64,000 nt of DNA from NCBI RefSeq assembly GCF_907164915.1, contig NW_025919261.1, forward strand, positions 1 to 64,000. The letters are read 5' to 3'. The notes beneath the pieces are model-generated. The model did no database searches and was not told the DNA's origin. It was given only the letters and a program-made list of their open reading frames with translations. Source of the DNA: Impatiens glandulifera (lineage: Eukaryota; Streptophyta; Magnoliopsida; Ericales; Balsaminaceae). How positions within the stretch are numbered: the stretch's first letter is position 1; every line of letters starts with the position of its first letter. Below are positions 44,712-56,364 of the stretch, one piece after another. The position numbers were made by a program, and so were the translations under genes.

Positions 44712-45208
44712 TGTTGGAATTAATTAAAATAATTCTATAATAAACTTAAATCATAAACTATAATACCTTAGATCTTCATTCTTGTTCCTAAGATATGAAA
44801 GACAAAAGCAGAATATATATACCTAGATACTTAGACATGATTAGATGAGATGGTCTTCCAAAAGGGCAGAAATGATTTAGCCTTATTTCTCCGATGATGG
44901 GGATTCAGAGAGAGAGAGGGCGTGTGATAAAAATAAGTTCGTTCTTATTTTTTATCAATCAACCTCCCTTTTATAATTTCTTCTGCCTTTTAGGGACCAT
45001 AACTGTCATAACTGCCTCATTATGCTAATTTCTAATTTGGCCCCTCATCAAATTAGAAATACCACAAGGTATCCACAATTTAACATTCATAACAATAACG
45101 TTTTTAAGTCAAATCACAAACATTCTTAGATCACATAATATTAACTTATTATAATCAATTACCATATATATTCATTTAAATATATAAATATTCCTTTAAA
45201 TTCTAACA
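44712..45208 (-). repeat. 5' LTR of copia element 4
   Basis: 497 bp; high-coordinate LTR, with the degenerate primer binding site at 44698-44709 beside it. Confidence 0.92.
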
Positions 45209-45213
45209 TAAAC

Positions 45214-46684
45214 AATTCTCAATTTTCCATTCATCTTCTTTATTGCGTTGGCGAAGTCCAATCTGCTCTACTACATGAATTAGATGCTTTAGTTAGTTCA
45301 GCTAGGTTGTAAGTCAATGAGGAATTTGATTGTAGCATCAAAATTACATATGATCAATCTTAGCAAGAAACTTGAATTTTGAAGAATGTTTAGCCGAATT
45401 TGGTTGACTATTGTAGTTGACCGGGTCAGTTCGACAATCCGCTTGCTAATTGGTCGGTCCGGTTCAGCATTAAGGGTTGTTTATATCGTTTAGTGTAGCT
45501 TGTAGTATCCATAACTTGTGCTACATGTCTCCAAAAACTACGAAGAAATTTATGAATGGGCCTTTAATTATTTCTCAAATGTTGGTATATTAATCATATT
45601 TTTTTAGGTGAATTGCAGGTTTTAATCACATTTTTTCTCACTCATTTATTGGGTATTGATCCTTATTTACTACCTACGCTAGCTAAACCTAAATTAAATT
45701 TTATTCACTTAATGTTATAATTTAGACGCATGTTTAAGGACATAATGGGCATGGTCTCTTAGATCTTAGATCCTAGGTTATGGCATTGGTAGAATTTTTT
45801 TTAGAAGTATGAGGTTAGGTTTGAGATTTAAAATTTTGAATTAAATAAAATGTCTTATCAACATTAAAAGGTCAAATTTGTTTCAGAGTAGAGACTGTCA
45901 ATTTGGACATGCGTCTTGGCCATAGCGATGCGACCCTTTCTCACAAGTATCCAAGCAACAAACCCAAAAAACTTGTTACAATTTTTCTTTCTTAGTTTTC
46001 GAGAGCTAAACTAAGTGGATATTCTTAAAGTATTGCCAAAGTATGTCTTCTATTGCTAAGTTCTATTTCGTTCCTCGTGTCATTTAAGTGAGTCAACTTC
46101 CAAATGAGTTGATTTCTTATCTCGTTTTACGAGATTCGAAAGGAAAATAAGCCACGAGACTTATTGGAGTTGTTCACATTTTTTTTGTTCTGCTCCCGTT
46201 TTTAAAATCTTCTCTTTCTTGAAAGGATTTGTTATAATCACGGATTATCTATTTGAATGCCCTATTTTTATTGGCAGTTTGTGTCATCCAAAATTATTCG
46301 GTCTCATGACTTACCTATCATTTTAAGTGCTCTCCCATAGAGGTGGATATTAGACTCGAACCATGCATTGTATTAGGAAAAGATTTTTCTAAAGAAGTTA
46401 TGTTATAAATCTAATTGGCTAACCTTTCTCTCAATTTTCATAGAAATAGATAGGAAAGCTATCATTTTAGGATGTTGTCATATCTTACGAATGAGGAACT
46501 AATATAAAGGTCTATAGCTTAGACTTTTTATTTGGCCCATACATGTTTTAGATTAGTATGTAATGATACGTAATAAACTAATTGACTCTAAGAATCGCCA
46601 ATTTAGTTTACTCTAAAAAAACTAAAGAAAAGAAAATCAAGTATTCTCATCTTAATGGTGTAGTGTTTGGTTACGTGTTAGAAA
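45214..46684. other. Host spacer between element 4 and duplicated copy B
   Basis: AT-rich. A short in-frame stretch at about 45245-45312 (VGEVQSALLHELDALVSSAR, ending in TAA) has protein-like composition and directly follows the element 4 insertion point. It might be a gene end matching the candidate exon near 38300, but there is no clear acceptor. Nothing recognisable lies from 45400 to 46684. Confidence 0.35.
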
Positions 46685-47599
46685 ATGTTTGTGTCTTTGT
46701 ATCATATATGCCTAAACAAAAGGATAATCTTTACTCGAACATAACATAGGTGGCCATTAGATATTTAAGAAGGGTTATTATATATGCATTATGAGACTAA
46801 GCATATTAAACACATGATTATGTTTTATTTTTGAACAAAACTTAAGTTGTATGAACTTAATTTTTTAATTAGGTTTCATTTGAAAATTTATTATTGGTAA
46901 TATTGATTTTTTTTAAACGTAATTTAAAAATTATTAGAGCACCTTGATATGATTTTAATAAAAAAAAAAAGAAATGATAAAACATTAACTAAGAGAAAAA
47001 AGTTAGTTGATTTCTTTTAAATCAATTACCTTTTGTTCCAAACATTTTAGACAAGAAGGGACCGTATCACGTAAAATTTTGTAAACTAACATTCACAGTT
47101 TCATGACATGTTCTACAAATAGAGTCTTAAGGAGTCCACGGGCCATGTCGACGGAACAAGAAACCATGTCAAGACAAAAGCAATGACCCACCTTCATTTG
47201 ACTCATCCCAACTTTTCCTTCTATGTTGTTACTCGTCTTAACATAAAAAATCTCAATGTGTTATGAGCTTTATCGTGAAGCTCATTTAGTATTAGAGTCA
47301 AATGAACCTTATGATTTATTTTGACACATTTTCTCCGCACATAAACACGTTTTGGAGATTAAAGTCTCCTTACTACAATTTTAAAGTTAACAAGCCAAAT
47401 TTGACTTTAAAATCTCCATATTAGAACTCAATATTCCACTCTAAATACTTTAAGAAGGCCAACTACTTAAGTGGAGAGGCATGGTTGTATGGTGTCATAT
47501 TAGTTTTTTTTAATTCTAAAAAAAAATCTTCTTACTACAATTTTAAAGTTACCAAGCCAATTAGGACTTAAATTGGAACATTAAGTTCCACCCTAAACA

Positions 47600-48000
47600 A
47601 TTTTGGGAAATCAAAATTGTCTTTACTACACTTTTAAACTTTTAAAGTTTTTCATAACCATTAGGACTTTTAAAAATTGAAAATACACTTTTAAAACTAT
47701 TAAATCGATTAGATATTTAAAAAAACTAAACTAAACTTTTAAATGTTTTCAAAATCATTAGGGATTTAAAAAAATGAAACTACACTTTTAAACATTGTCA
47801 ACTCATTAGAGCTTTTAAAAAACAAAAGTACACTTTTAAAGGCTTTCAAAATTATTAGGATTTTAAAAATTGAAGCTACACATATAAATGCTGTCAAAAT
47901 CATTAGGGCTTTTAAAATTGAAACTATAATTTGAAGCTTTCAAAATCAATAAGACTTTAATATTTCGAAACTATATTTTTAAATGAGAAAACAATATATG
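47600..48000. repeat. Degenerate tandem repeats of about 55-60 bp (copy B)
   Basis: Counterpart of the array at 900-1310, with the same CTACACTTTTAAA and ATTAGGGCTTTTAAAA words. Confidence 0.7.
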
Positions 48001-48069
48001 TTTTCAAAATATACTAACAACATAAATTTGTGAAATCTTCTATCTCACTTAACATCTTTGAAGGATGTT

Positions 48070-48260
48070 TAATCTATATATGTACAAAAGTTAGAAAAAT
48101 ATAATCTTTTAACACTTACACACATCGTCATTAGACAACACTCAGGGCTAGATAATCTAGGTACAAAAGTTAGAAAAAGTTCATTTTTAACATTTAAACA
48201 CCTCGTCAATAGATGACACTCAGGGCTAGCTGATCTAGGTACAAAAGTTAGAAAAAAGAT
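48070..48260. repeat. Direct repeats of about 85 bp (copy B)
   Basis: Counterpart of 1375-1560, with TACAAAAGTTAGAAAA three times. Short open frames here are artefacts of the repeat. Confidence 0.7.
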
Positions 48261-49489
48261 GAACAAAGCCATTCCGGATACATGTTTTAGTCCCACTAAA
48301 ATAGTGAGGTCTTTAACCCTCATTTAAGTCATCTAAACTACAGTCCCTTGATCGTCAACAATAAAGGTACATAAGTAGTCTAAGTAGTGGTTGAGATATA
48401 GAGACAAACAAACAAAAATACCAAAAATATATGTTTTCTTTCATTCATTTCACCACCACTCATACCTTCATTATATATTATCACTCAACACAATTAAAAA
48501 AAATGTGAAACAAATCCTAAAGATTAATCTATGGGGAAAGGGAATCATAAGCCTTATCAAAGCGAAGTATTTGAATGAGTTGAGACCGTCTTTGGACGGA
48601 AGATTAGGGTTCTTAGTAGATGAACTAAATAATTAAACTCATTCCCTTGTCATAACCTAACACTTACCTAGATCTCTTACATTTTCTTAGTTTAAGATTA
48701 TAATTTAAACAAAGTGGTGACTCTACACACAAGTTCAACATGTGTGGATCTATTCTTTCAAACTCATATAGAATTGACGAGGATAATATTTCTTTTAGAC
48801 TCATTCACATTCTCCTAAATTATCATGTCATATTCGCGAAGTCACTAAGACACATGTCTTGAAAAGAGAAGGATCACCCAAGTGAATAAAAAGAACAAAA
48901 ACAACTTTAAAATATTTTACTTTTCTTGTTTCCAAAGTGGCTCACACAATGTTTTATTTTATAATATAATATATTAATTGTGAGGTGAAATATATTAAAA
49001 ATAAATAAATCGACTTTGAAGAAAAGGCAATGAGTAAGTAGAAATTATTTGAAAATTAGTATTTTCTCTTTATCACAATTAGATTCATCTTTAAAATTGA
49101 TATAAAAAATGTGATTGAACTATAGATAAAATAAAGTTAGATGAAAAATGGATGAAAAAAATGTAATGTTTTGATAAAATTTTATATAAAATTATAAAAA
49201 AAAAAGTTTAATCAACTTTTCATTTTAATAAATATGATTAATTATTTTTTTGACCAAACCAAAAAATATATATAACATATAAGTATATATAAGTATGATG
49301 ACAAAACATTTATATTTATATTTGTATGTTAAAGAAAAATCAAAATTGTCACATAAGAATGGAATATTTTTCTATTAAAATTGTCACATAATAAGAATGA
49401 TATATTTTTATTAGAATTTTATTTTCTCTTACATGAGGTAGTTGGTGTAATTATGCTATTGCATGTAAGCAAAATGAATAAACATGGTA

Positions 49490-49810
49490 CTAGCAATCAT
49501 TGTAACAAGTGCATCTGAATCTGAATTGAAGAATACCAACACAGTTTCCATAATCATGGCCTTCTCTAATGCAACTATCATTACAATTCTGATCTGATAA
49601 ACATGGACCGCGGTAAGTTTTGCTCGAGATTGGACAAATAGCCGCCTCAACTAATATTACTTCATTATTCTCCCCTATATGATCAATAAATCAAAATTAT
49701 TTCAGTACAAATTTTATTATAATATTTCAAAAGAGTATTATTAGAGAAATAATAATCTTACCCATTATAAAAAGAGCTAACAATAATAGAAGACAAATAA
49801 ATTTGTTCAT
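49490..49810 (-). CDS. Defensin-like (DEFL) secreted cysteine-rich peptide, two exons, copy B
   Basis: Same structure as gene A: exon 1 49810-49762 (signal peptide), an 87-bp intron with GTAAG/AG borders (49761-49675), exon 2 49674-49490. The 77-residue product keeps all eight cysteines in the defensin spacing. It differs from gene A at two residues only, Asn50 to Ser and Thr52 to Ile, which flank the fourth cysteine. No synonymous change was seen in the coding exons, while neighbouring non-coding DNA has diverged more. A TATA box is kept at 49904-49913. Both copies look functional. Role in defence or signalling is family knowledge; the target is unknown. Confidence 0.9.
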
Positions 49811-49903
49811 AATAATAATAATAATAATATGTTAATTTCTTTGGATGAGTTTTGTTTGTCAATAAATATGATATAAGTTTAATATATTGAGAATGAGAGA
49901 TAT

Positions 49904-49913
49904 CTATTTATAG
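49904..49913 (-). promoter_or_regulatory. TATA box of defensin-like gene B
   Basis: CTATAAATAG on the minus strand, conserved with copy A at the same distance (about 100 bp) from the ATG. Confidence 0.65.
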
Positions 49914-50616
49914 TGAAAGGGAACAAGAATAATAGCATATTTTGACAATATAAATATTATGTTGATTTTATCCATCCATAAAAAGATTTGTCACATACTT
50001 ATCTTTTACATATTAAGATTTTAATAATATAAATCGTTAATTAATATGTAGATTTTCTTGAAATGTTTTACATACTTATCTTTTACCTATTTAGATTATA
50101 ATAATATATCATTTAAATTAATTTCATTTTAAACTAATTTTATTAATTATATGAAAATTATATTTAGATAAATGAAATTCACACCAAATTCATTATGAAT
50201 TGAAGTGAAATTTAATCTAAATTAAAATATTTTTTTTAATTTTTACAATTAACATTAATGCCTTGAATCATTATAACTATAAAATACTTATTAATGAATG
50301 TAATTTGCAAGGATAATGAAAAGACAAACAATGATAACCATTGGATGAATGAATTAGTGATCGTTAGATTAAAGAATTGATTAATGATTTTAGGGTTTAA
50401 TTTTCAACTATATATATCTCTTCATTTTTTATTCTTCCACACATTATCTTATTATTTCTCATTCTAAAATTCCATAAGTCTTTCTTAATCTTTGTAAGCG
50501 TTCTTCGAGTTATTCTCGACTAGTTCTCTTGAAACTCTGTGATTCAAGTATTGTCTAGTTCGTTGTTGTGGTAGTTTTTATGTGCTAAACCATATGGGTT
50601 TCGTTGTACCCTTAGA

Positions 50617-53028
50617 TAAGGTGAGCAAACGGGTAAACTCAACCCATATTCAATCCAAATTAAATTTACTCAACCCATAACTCAACCCATATTTTTTACT
50701 AAATGGGTTAAGTATGGGTTGGGTAACCCAAATTAATATTTTATTTTTTCATTTAATATGTATTTAACTCATTTAACACAATTTTATATATTTAACACGT
50801 TTTTAACATGTTTAACACGTTTTTCACACGTTTAACACTTTTTTGACACATTTAACATGTTTAACATATTTTTCACATTTTTTGACACGTTTTTAACCAT
50901 CTAACATATTTTTCAGAAGTTTTTCAAGTTTTTAGCATGGTTAACACGTTTAACACATTTTTCACGTTTTTCACGTTTTTCACGTTTTTGATACGATTAA
51001 TACGTTTTTTACATGTTTAACACGTTTTCACACATTTTTCACATTTTGGCACGTTTAACATGTTTTGACACGTTTCACATGTTTTTGACACGTTTTTCAT
51101 GTCTTCATGTTTTGACACGTTTAACACGCTTTTGATGTTTTTGACATATTTAAAATGTTTTTCAAAAGTTTAACATGTTTAACCTATTTTTCACACGTTT
51201 AACACATTTTCACGTTTTTAATACGTTTAACACGTTTTCACATTTTTGATACATTTAACACGTTTAACATATTATTGATATATGTAACATGTTTTTCACA
51301 TTTTGGAACTTTTAACACGTTTAACATGTTTTGACACATTTAACATGTTTTTTACGTTTTTGGCATGTTTAACAAATTATTAACACGTTTTAAAATGCCA
51401 AAACGTGTTAAATGTGCCAAAACATGTTAACATACCAAAACGTGTTAAACGTGCCAAAAACGTAAAAAATGTGTTAAATATGTCAAAACGTGTTTGTTTT
51501 TTGGGAAAACAACTTAGTGTCATTTCATTAAAAAAATCCAAAAGAGGGAAAAAAAATACAAATGTTTAATATAAGATCTAGAAAATTTCTAGATTTGACA
51601 ATAAAATAATAATTCAATTACAGACAACAACAATCAATTAGCGTCTATAGCGTTTTTACTTTGATTCTACTTGTGACTTTCTCAAATGAAATATCCCCAT
51701 CTAGTAGAGCTTTGTATTTTATTCATTCCTTTCGATTCCTCTCCAGGATTGAATGAGTGCATTTCCATTTGAAGTTATATCTCCCCAAATATCTTCAGTA
51801 GTTCTACTTCTTCCACTGTGAGTTCTTGAATTTCTTTCTTTCAAGATATTGTAGATTACTGCTTCAAAGTAGCATTTCAGCATACTTACATAAAAGGATC
51901 TTCCTTTTGCTCTATTCTTCATCCACTCTTGGATTTCTTCCCATGTTCTTGGAAAGTTGATGATGTTCATGTTTGCAGCATACCCCCTCTAGATTTTTAT
52001 TACAAAAGAGCATTTCCTAAATAAATAGTTTATGTGTCAAAATATGTTAAACATGTCAAAAACGTGTTAAACATGCCAAAAACGTAAAAATATATTTAAT
52101 ATGTCAAAACGCGTGTTAATTATGTCAAAAATGTGAAAAACATGTTAAACGTATTAAAAACGAGAAAAACTTATTAAACATGTCAAAACGTGTTAAACAT
52201 GCAAAAAAAAAATGAAAAACTTGTTCAACGTGCCACAATATGTCAAACGTGCCAAAACGTGTTAGAATTGTAAAAAAATTTGTTAAATGTGTCAAAAACT
52301 TGTCAAAATGTGTTAAACGTGTCAAAAACGTGTTAAACGTGTTGAAATGTCAAAAATGTGTTAAAAGGTCCAAAAATATGAAAAACGTGAAAAAACGAAT
52401 TAAACGTAATAAAACATGTTAAATGTGCTAAAAATGTGTTATACTAGTCAAAACATGTTAAACGTGTCAAAACCGTGTTAAACATATTAAAAATGTGAAA
52501 AATGTGTTATATGTGTGAAAATGTGTAAAACGTGTTAAACATGTCAAAAACATGTTAAAAATGCCAAAAACGTGAAAAACATGTTAAACTTGTGAAAAAC
52601 GTGTTAAACGTGTCAAAAACATGTTAAATATGCCAAAACGTGAAAAACGTGTTAAAGTGCCAAAAACGTGAAAAATGTGTTATAAGAGTGAAAATATGTT
52701 GAACATATTAAAAACGTGTTAAATGTACCAAAAATGTAAAAAAAAACGTGTGATAAATGTGTTGAACATGTTAAACATGTCAAAAACGTGTTCAACTATA
52801 TGTATTAAAAACTAAGAGAATATATTGAAGTTAGAAGATGATTAGTTATATTGGATTAATAAGAAATAATTATATTAAATTTATATAATTTGGGTAATTT
52901 GGGTAACCCTAATCCAACCCAAATTAAACCCAACCATACTCAACCCAACCCAAATTAACATACCCAAATTAATATTTTGGGTTTAGGTTAGGGTTGGGGA
53001 TTTCATCAACCCATAATATGCTCACCCA
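50617..53028. mobile_element. Foldback (giant palindrome) transposon, copy B
   Basis: Same element at the same site as 3980-6400, with TACCCTTAGA (50607-50616) and TACCCTCAGA (53029-53038) at its borders. The left end GGTGAGCA is intact here, whereas copy A has GGTGATCA. The arms of AACACGTTT-type units run about 50760-51390 and 51400-51490 plus 52030-52795. It was carried along in the duplication rather than newly inserted. Confidence 0.78.
51490..52022 (-). pseudogene. LINE fragment in foldback copy B
   Basis: Homologue of 4852-5388. The open frame (51970-51719) extends further upstream than in copy A, adding a FPRTWEEIQEWM segment before the shared YNI(W/L)KERN motif. The Trp of that motif is Leu here. 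It is the C-terminal region of a non-LTR retrotransposon ORF2, not functional. Confidence 0.7.
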
Positions 53029-53369
53029 TACCCTCAGAAGCAGTCACCGATAAAACTCTCTAGAACAACGTGCTACCGGGAGACGAAAGGGAACTGTGAT
53101 TTTCATAGGCCTCAAAGTAAATATGAAGATTTTTCTTTGTTTGATTATTGTTGATCTTCTTGCTCTTCTTATGGATTCTTCAGTAATTGACGGTTACAAA
53201 GAACGGTACATACATGACTATTAATCAAAGGAGCAATCAAACTGGATTAAGTCAAAGATAAAAGTCTTATATATTTACCGGTGAGATTGAGAGATAACTT
53301 GGTGATGATGTAGTCGGTGATTGCGAAACAGACTAGGAACGGTTAGTTGATTATGACCATTACAAAATA

Positions 53370-53560
53370 TTGAAAATTTCCGTCAAAAATAAATATTTCG
53401 GACGAAATTTGAATTTGTCAAAAAATATTCGCAAATTTCGTCAAAACATCTGTCGAAATATAAATTCGTCAAAAAATATATCGAAAATTCCTTCAGAATA
53501 TTCCCGTGAAATTTGTGTAATATATTTATTGTCCACAAAAACGATGAAAATGAGCGTCGC
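53370..53560. repeat. CGTCAAAA/GACGAAAT repeats (copy B)
   Basis: Counterpart of 6756-6960; no ends of a mobile element identified. Confidence 0.5.
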
Positions 53561-53904
53561 TAAATTTGCTTAAATGTTATCTACATTTTATTATCCTATT
53601 TTCATACTTTTTCTAACGTTTATTATTTTTGTCACAAATTATGTAAGTAATGTTGTCGAAATTTTTTGACATCATTTATCCATTAGTAAATTTTTGACAC
53701 AAATTAATTTCTATATCAGGTTTTATGATATTATGAATTATGTTTTGATTAAGGATCGGTCCGTCTAGAGTTAAACCAAAAGCAAAGCCTCGTTTGATCG
53801 TTTCTTTTGGATATTTAATTAATTTTCAATAACAAATAGTTTAATCAATCCTAAAAAATTCCATTATATATATAGTGGAATATATTTTGATTAGAATATA
53901 TTTT

Positions 53905-53909
53905 CTATT
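53905..53909. other. Empty target site of the young LTR element
   Basis: A single CTATT joins the same flanks that border the element in copy A, whose two CTATT repeats are at 7279-7283 and 13200-13204. Confidence 0.92.
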
Positions 53910-54131
53910 TTCTATAAAATAATAGTGGAATTATTTTGAAAATTTATTTATAACTTGGTCTAACTTGTTGTGTCCTTAAATTTTGATACATGTGTCCAAA
54001 AATTATAAAAATAAATTTCAGAGGATCCTGACATTATTTCTGATATTTTGGTATATTAACAATTTTTTATTTATTTTTGATGTATTACATATTTTGGCTA
54101 TTTTTTCACAAGGATCAATAATTAACAATAT

Positions 54132-54319
54132 GTCTCAGTGTAGTGCCCACACTTATCCAGATATCAAATTTCTCTCTGGTTGTTTAATTATCAATGAATA
54201 TGACTAGACGCATGACTAGGAATAGAACGGTGTGGTCCTCTAAATTTTAGGTCAAAGAATATGTAAAATCCATAGCCACATGAATTTAGGTTCAAATGAT
54301 TTAATAAGATCAAAATTGT
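54132..54319. other. Junction between copy B and the third unit
   Basis: 188 bp with no counterpart that I can find in copy A. No feature recognised. Confidence 0.4.
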
Positions 54320-54958
54320 GAAAGCATGCTTTAGTCCCACTAACATAATAGTGAGGTCTTTAACGTTTAAGTATGTCTTTAACCCTCATGTAATATAATG
54401 AGATCCTCTAAAGCTATAGTCTTAATAGTGGTCGAGATGTAAATACAAATAAACAAAAAAAAAACCAAAATCATATGTTATCCTTCTTATTTCACCACTA
54501 TTCATACATTCATTGTATATTATCACTCATCATAGTTAAATAAATAAAAAAAGTGAAACAATTACTAAAGATTCATCCTCGGGTAATGGGAAGCATAACT
54601 GTTATCAAGACGAAATATTTCAATGAATAGAGACCATCTTCTGACGTACTATTATTGTTATTAATACATAAACTAAGTAGTTGAACTCATTCCTTTTTCT
54701 TAATTGAACACTTACATATATCTCTCACATTCTTTATTTAATTATTAGATTTTAAACTAAGTGACGACTCTGTATACGAATTTAACACGAGATCTACTTT
54801 ATAAAATTTATAGAAAATTGATAAGGATAAGACTTCCCTAACTCATTCACATTCCCTAAATTAACATCTCTTATTCACGACGCCAATGATATACATGTGA
54901 TGAAAATAGAAGGATCCTCCAAAATGAAGGAAAAGAACTAATTGAAGAACATAAAAAC
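54320..54958. repeat. Third, diverged copy of part of the duplicated unit
   Basis: The order TTTAGTCCCACTAA...ATAGTGAGGTCTTTAAC, TTTCACCAC(C/T)A(C/T)TCATAC, TATATTATCACTCA, GATTCATC(T/C)(A/T)CGGG, and AGAAGGATC(A/C)(C/T)CCAA follows 1595-2215 and 48285-48905, but with much more divergence than between A and B. It is in the same orientation and is cut at 54958 by SIRE-like element 2. The matching defensin-like gene would lie beyond that element, outside the window. Confidence 0.8.
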
Positions 54959-56247
54959 TGTTAGGATCGAAGACAATAGTAGAAGGGGGTTGAATATTGT
55001 TGTTTTAATTTTACTTAAATGCGATTTAAATCCAATTTCTATTCTTGGACAAATCGTAGCAAGCTCTTGAACGGTTTTAAATTCGGAAAATGCTTGTAGG
55101 ATTTGAAGCGGCAGATATAAGAATAAATGAAACAATTAAAAGAAAATACAAGATTTTATGGATGTTCGGCGATAAATACTCTTACATCACCCCTTCTTTT
55201 GTTTCCAGAAAGATTCCACTATAAAACTTTGATTTGTATAAACGCTACACAAACTCACTCAGATCATATGTCTTAACACTTGTTTGTCTGAACTTCTAGC
55301 TCTCACACTATCTTGTTGAACATACGACTATATGTTCAACTTACACAAGTAAAATAATTATCAAATGATACAAAAGATTATCGATTAAACTATCTTGTGT
55401 GACTGTCATGTATGTTAACGTCTATCAACGTATATCGTCTCGTGTATGCGTAACGTAGTGACTTGCAAAGAACAAACTAAAAGTGGCTTCACCGTTGTTC
55501 TCTAATTCTTTTTATACTTGAGGCATGGCAACGGTAGAATCCATTTTGTCGATACGAGGCAATGGTACGTTTGTCGTATGTCTGGCGTACAGGGTTTTAG
55601 TGTGCATGGGAATGGAATATTCGTTTATCGTTTTGCATATAAGAGTAAAAAGTTGGTTGTACATTTTGTCGTATTGAAATTTATGAGTGCTCAGCTTCTT
55701 TACTTAGCTGATAAGCATTCAGTTAATGTGGAACTCAACTGATAGCGAGCTCTACTGATGAGTTAATCTACTAATAGTGAACTCAGTTGTTGATCAGTTC
55801 AGCTACTAACGAACTCTGCTGATGGAGAGCTCTACTGCTAATGAACTCTAATGTTTGAGTGACTGTTGATAGCAAATCTACTAATAGCGAATGTTCAGCT
55901 GATGGCAACTCTGCTGAGGGCGAACTCTATTGATGGAGCAACTCAGTTGATAGCGAGTCTGTTTGAGCAACTCTGCTACCAACGAACTTTGTTGTTTAAG
56001 TAACTCCGCTGCCATTGAACTCTACTGTTTGATCCACTCTAATTATAGCGAATTGTTTATAATTAGTTTCCTAAAGCCGATGTCTTTGATTTTACTTGCG
56101 CATTAGCACATTGTCGAACTTAGTTTTATTCATTCATCAAAACTATGTGTGTTCATTTTAATTATCCTAAGTTTATTTTAATCAATTAAAACGTTTTTCA
56201 TAATTCAACTTAATTTAACGATTTCCCCCCTTTAACTTAATTTAACA
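54959..56247 (-). repeat. 3' LTR of SIRE-like element 2 (1289 bp)
   Basis: On the minus strand it starts TGTTAAATT after CAAAAAGGTGGAAAT and ends CCTAACA at 54959. The segment near 55190 (ATCACCCCTTCTTTTG in plus orientation) is the complement of the conserved word in the LTR of element 1. Confidence 0.82.
55735..56050. repeat. Degenerate repeats of CAACTGATAGCGA / CTCTACTG in the LTR of element 2
   Basis: About fifteen short units such as GAACTCTACTGATGGAG, AACTCAGTTGATAGCGAG and TCAGCTGATGGC follow each other. They occupy the position of the palindrome array in the LTR of element 1, but the sequence is different. TCAGCTGA-type palindromes are included. Confidence 0.75.
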
Positions 56248-56364
56248 ATTTCCACCTTTTTGATGATATTAAAACTAAGTGATGATGTGCAAGGAACTAT
56301 AGACAAATATATAGATATAGAAAATGATAAATATAAATAATTAAAATATTTATTGTCTATCTTT

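Larger units (their letters stand above)
38684..45208 (-). mobile_element. Ty1/copia retrotransposon on the minus strand with both LTRs (element 4)
   Basis: LTRs at 38684-39176 (3') and 44712-45208 (5'), each TGTT(G)...CTAACA. Target repeats TAAAC lie at 38679-38683 and 45209-45213. On the minus strand the primer site follows the 5' LTR at 44709-44698 (TAGTATTAGAGT, 9 of 12 bases of the tRNA-Met complement). The polypurine tract AGTGGGAGAT adjoins the 3' LTR at 39187-39177. Gag-pol occupies 43623-39454 after an unusually long AT-rich leader. LTR divergence is clearly higher than in the young element at 7284. Confidence 0.93.
46685..54131. repeat. Duplicated unit, copy B
   Basis: This copy matches 1-7283 plus 13205-13422 in order and orientation, with several percent differences and many 1-10 bp indels in non-coding parts. 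It lacks the young LTR element and shows its empty target site at 53905-53909. It begins in the window near 46685; the true start cannot be known because copy A is cut by the window edge. Confidence 0.93.
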
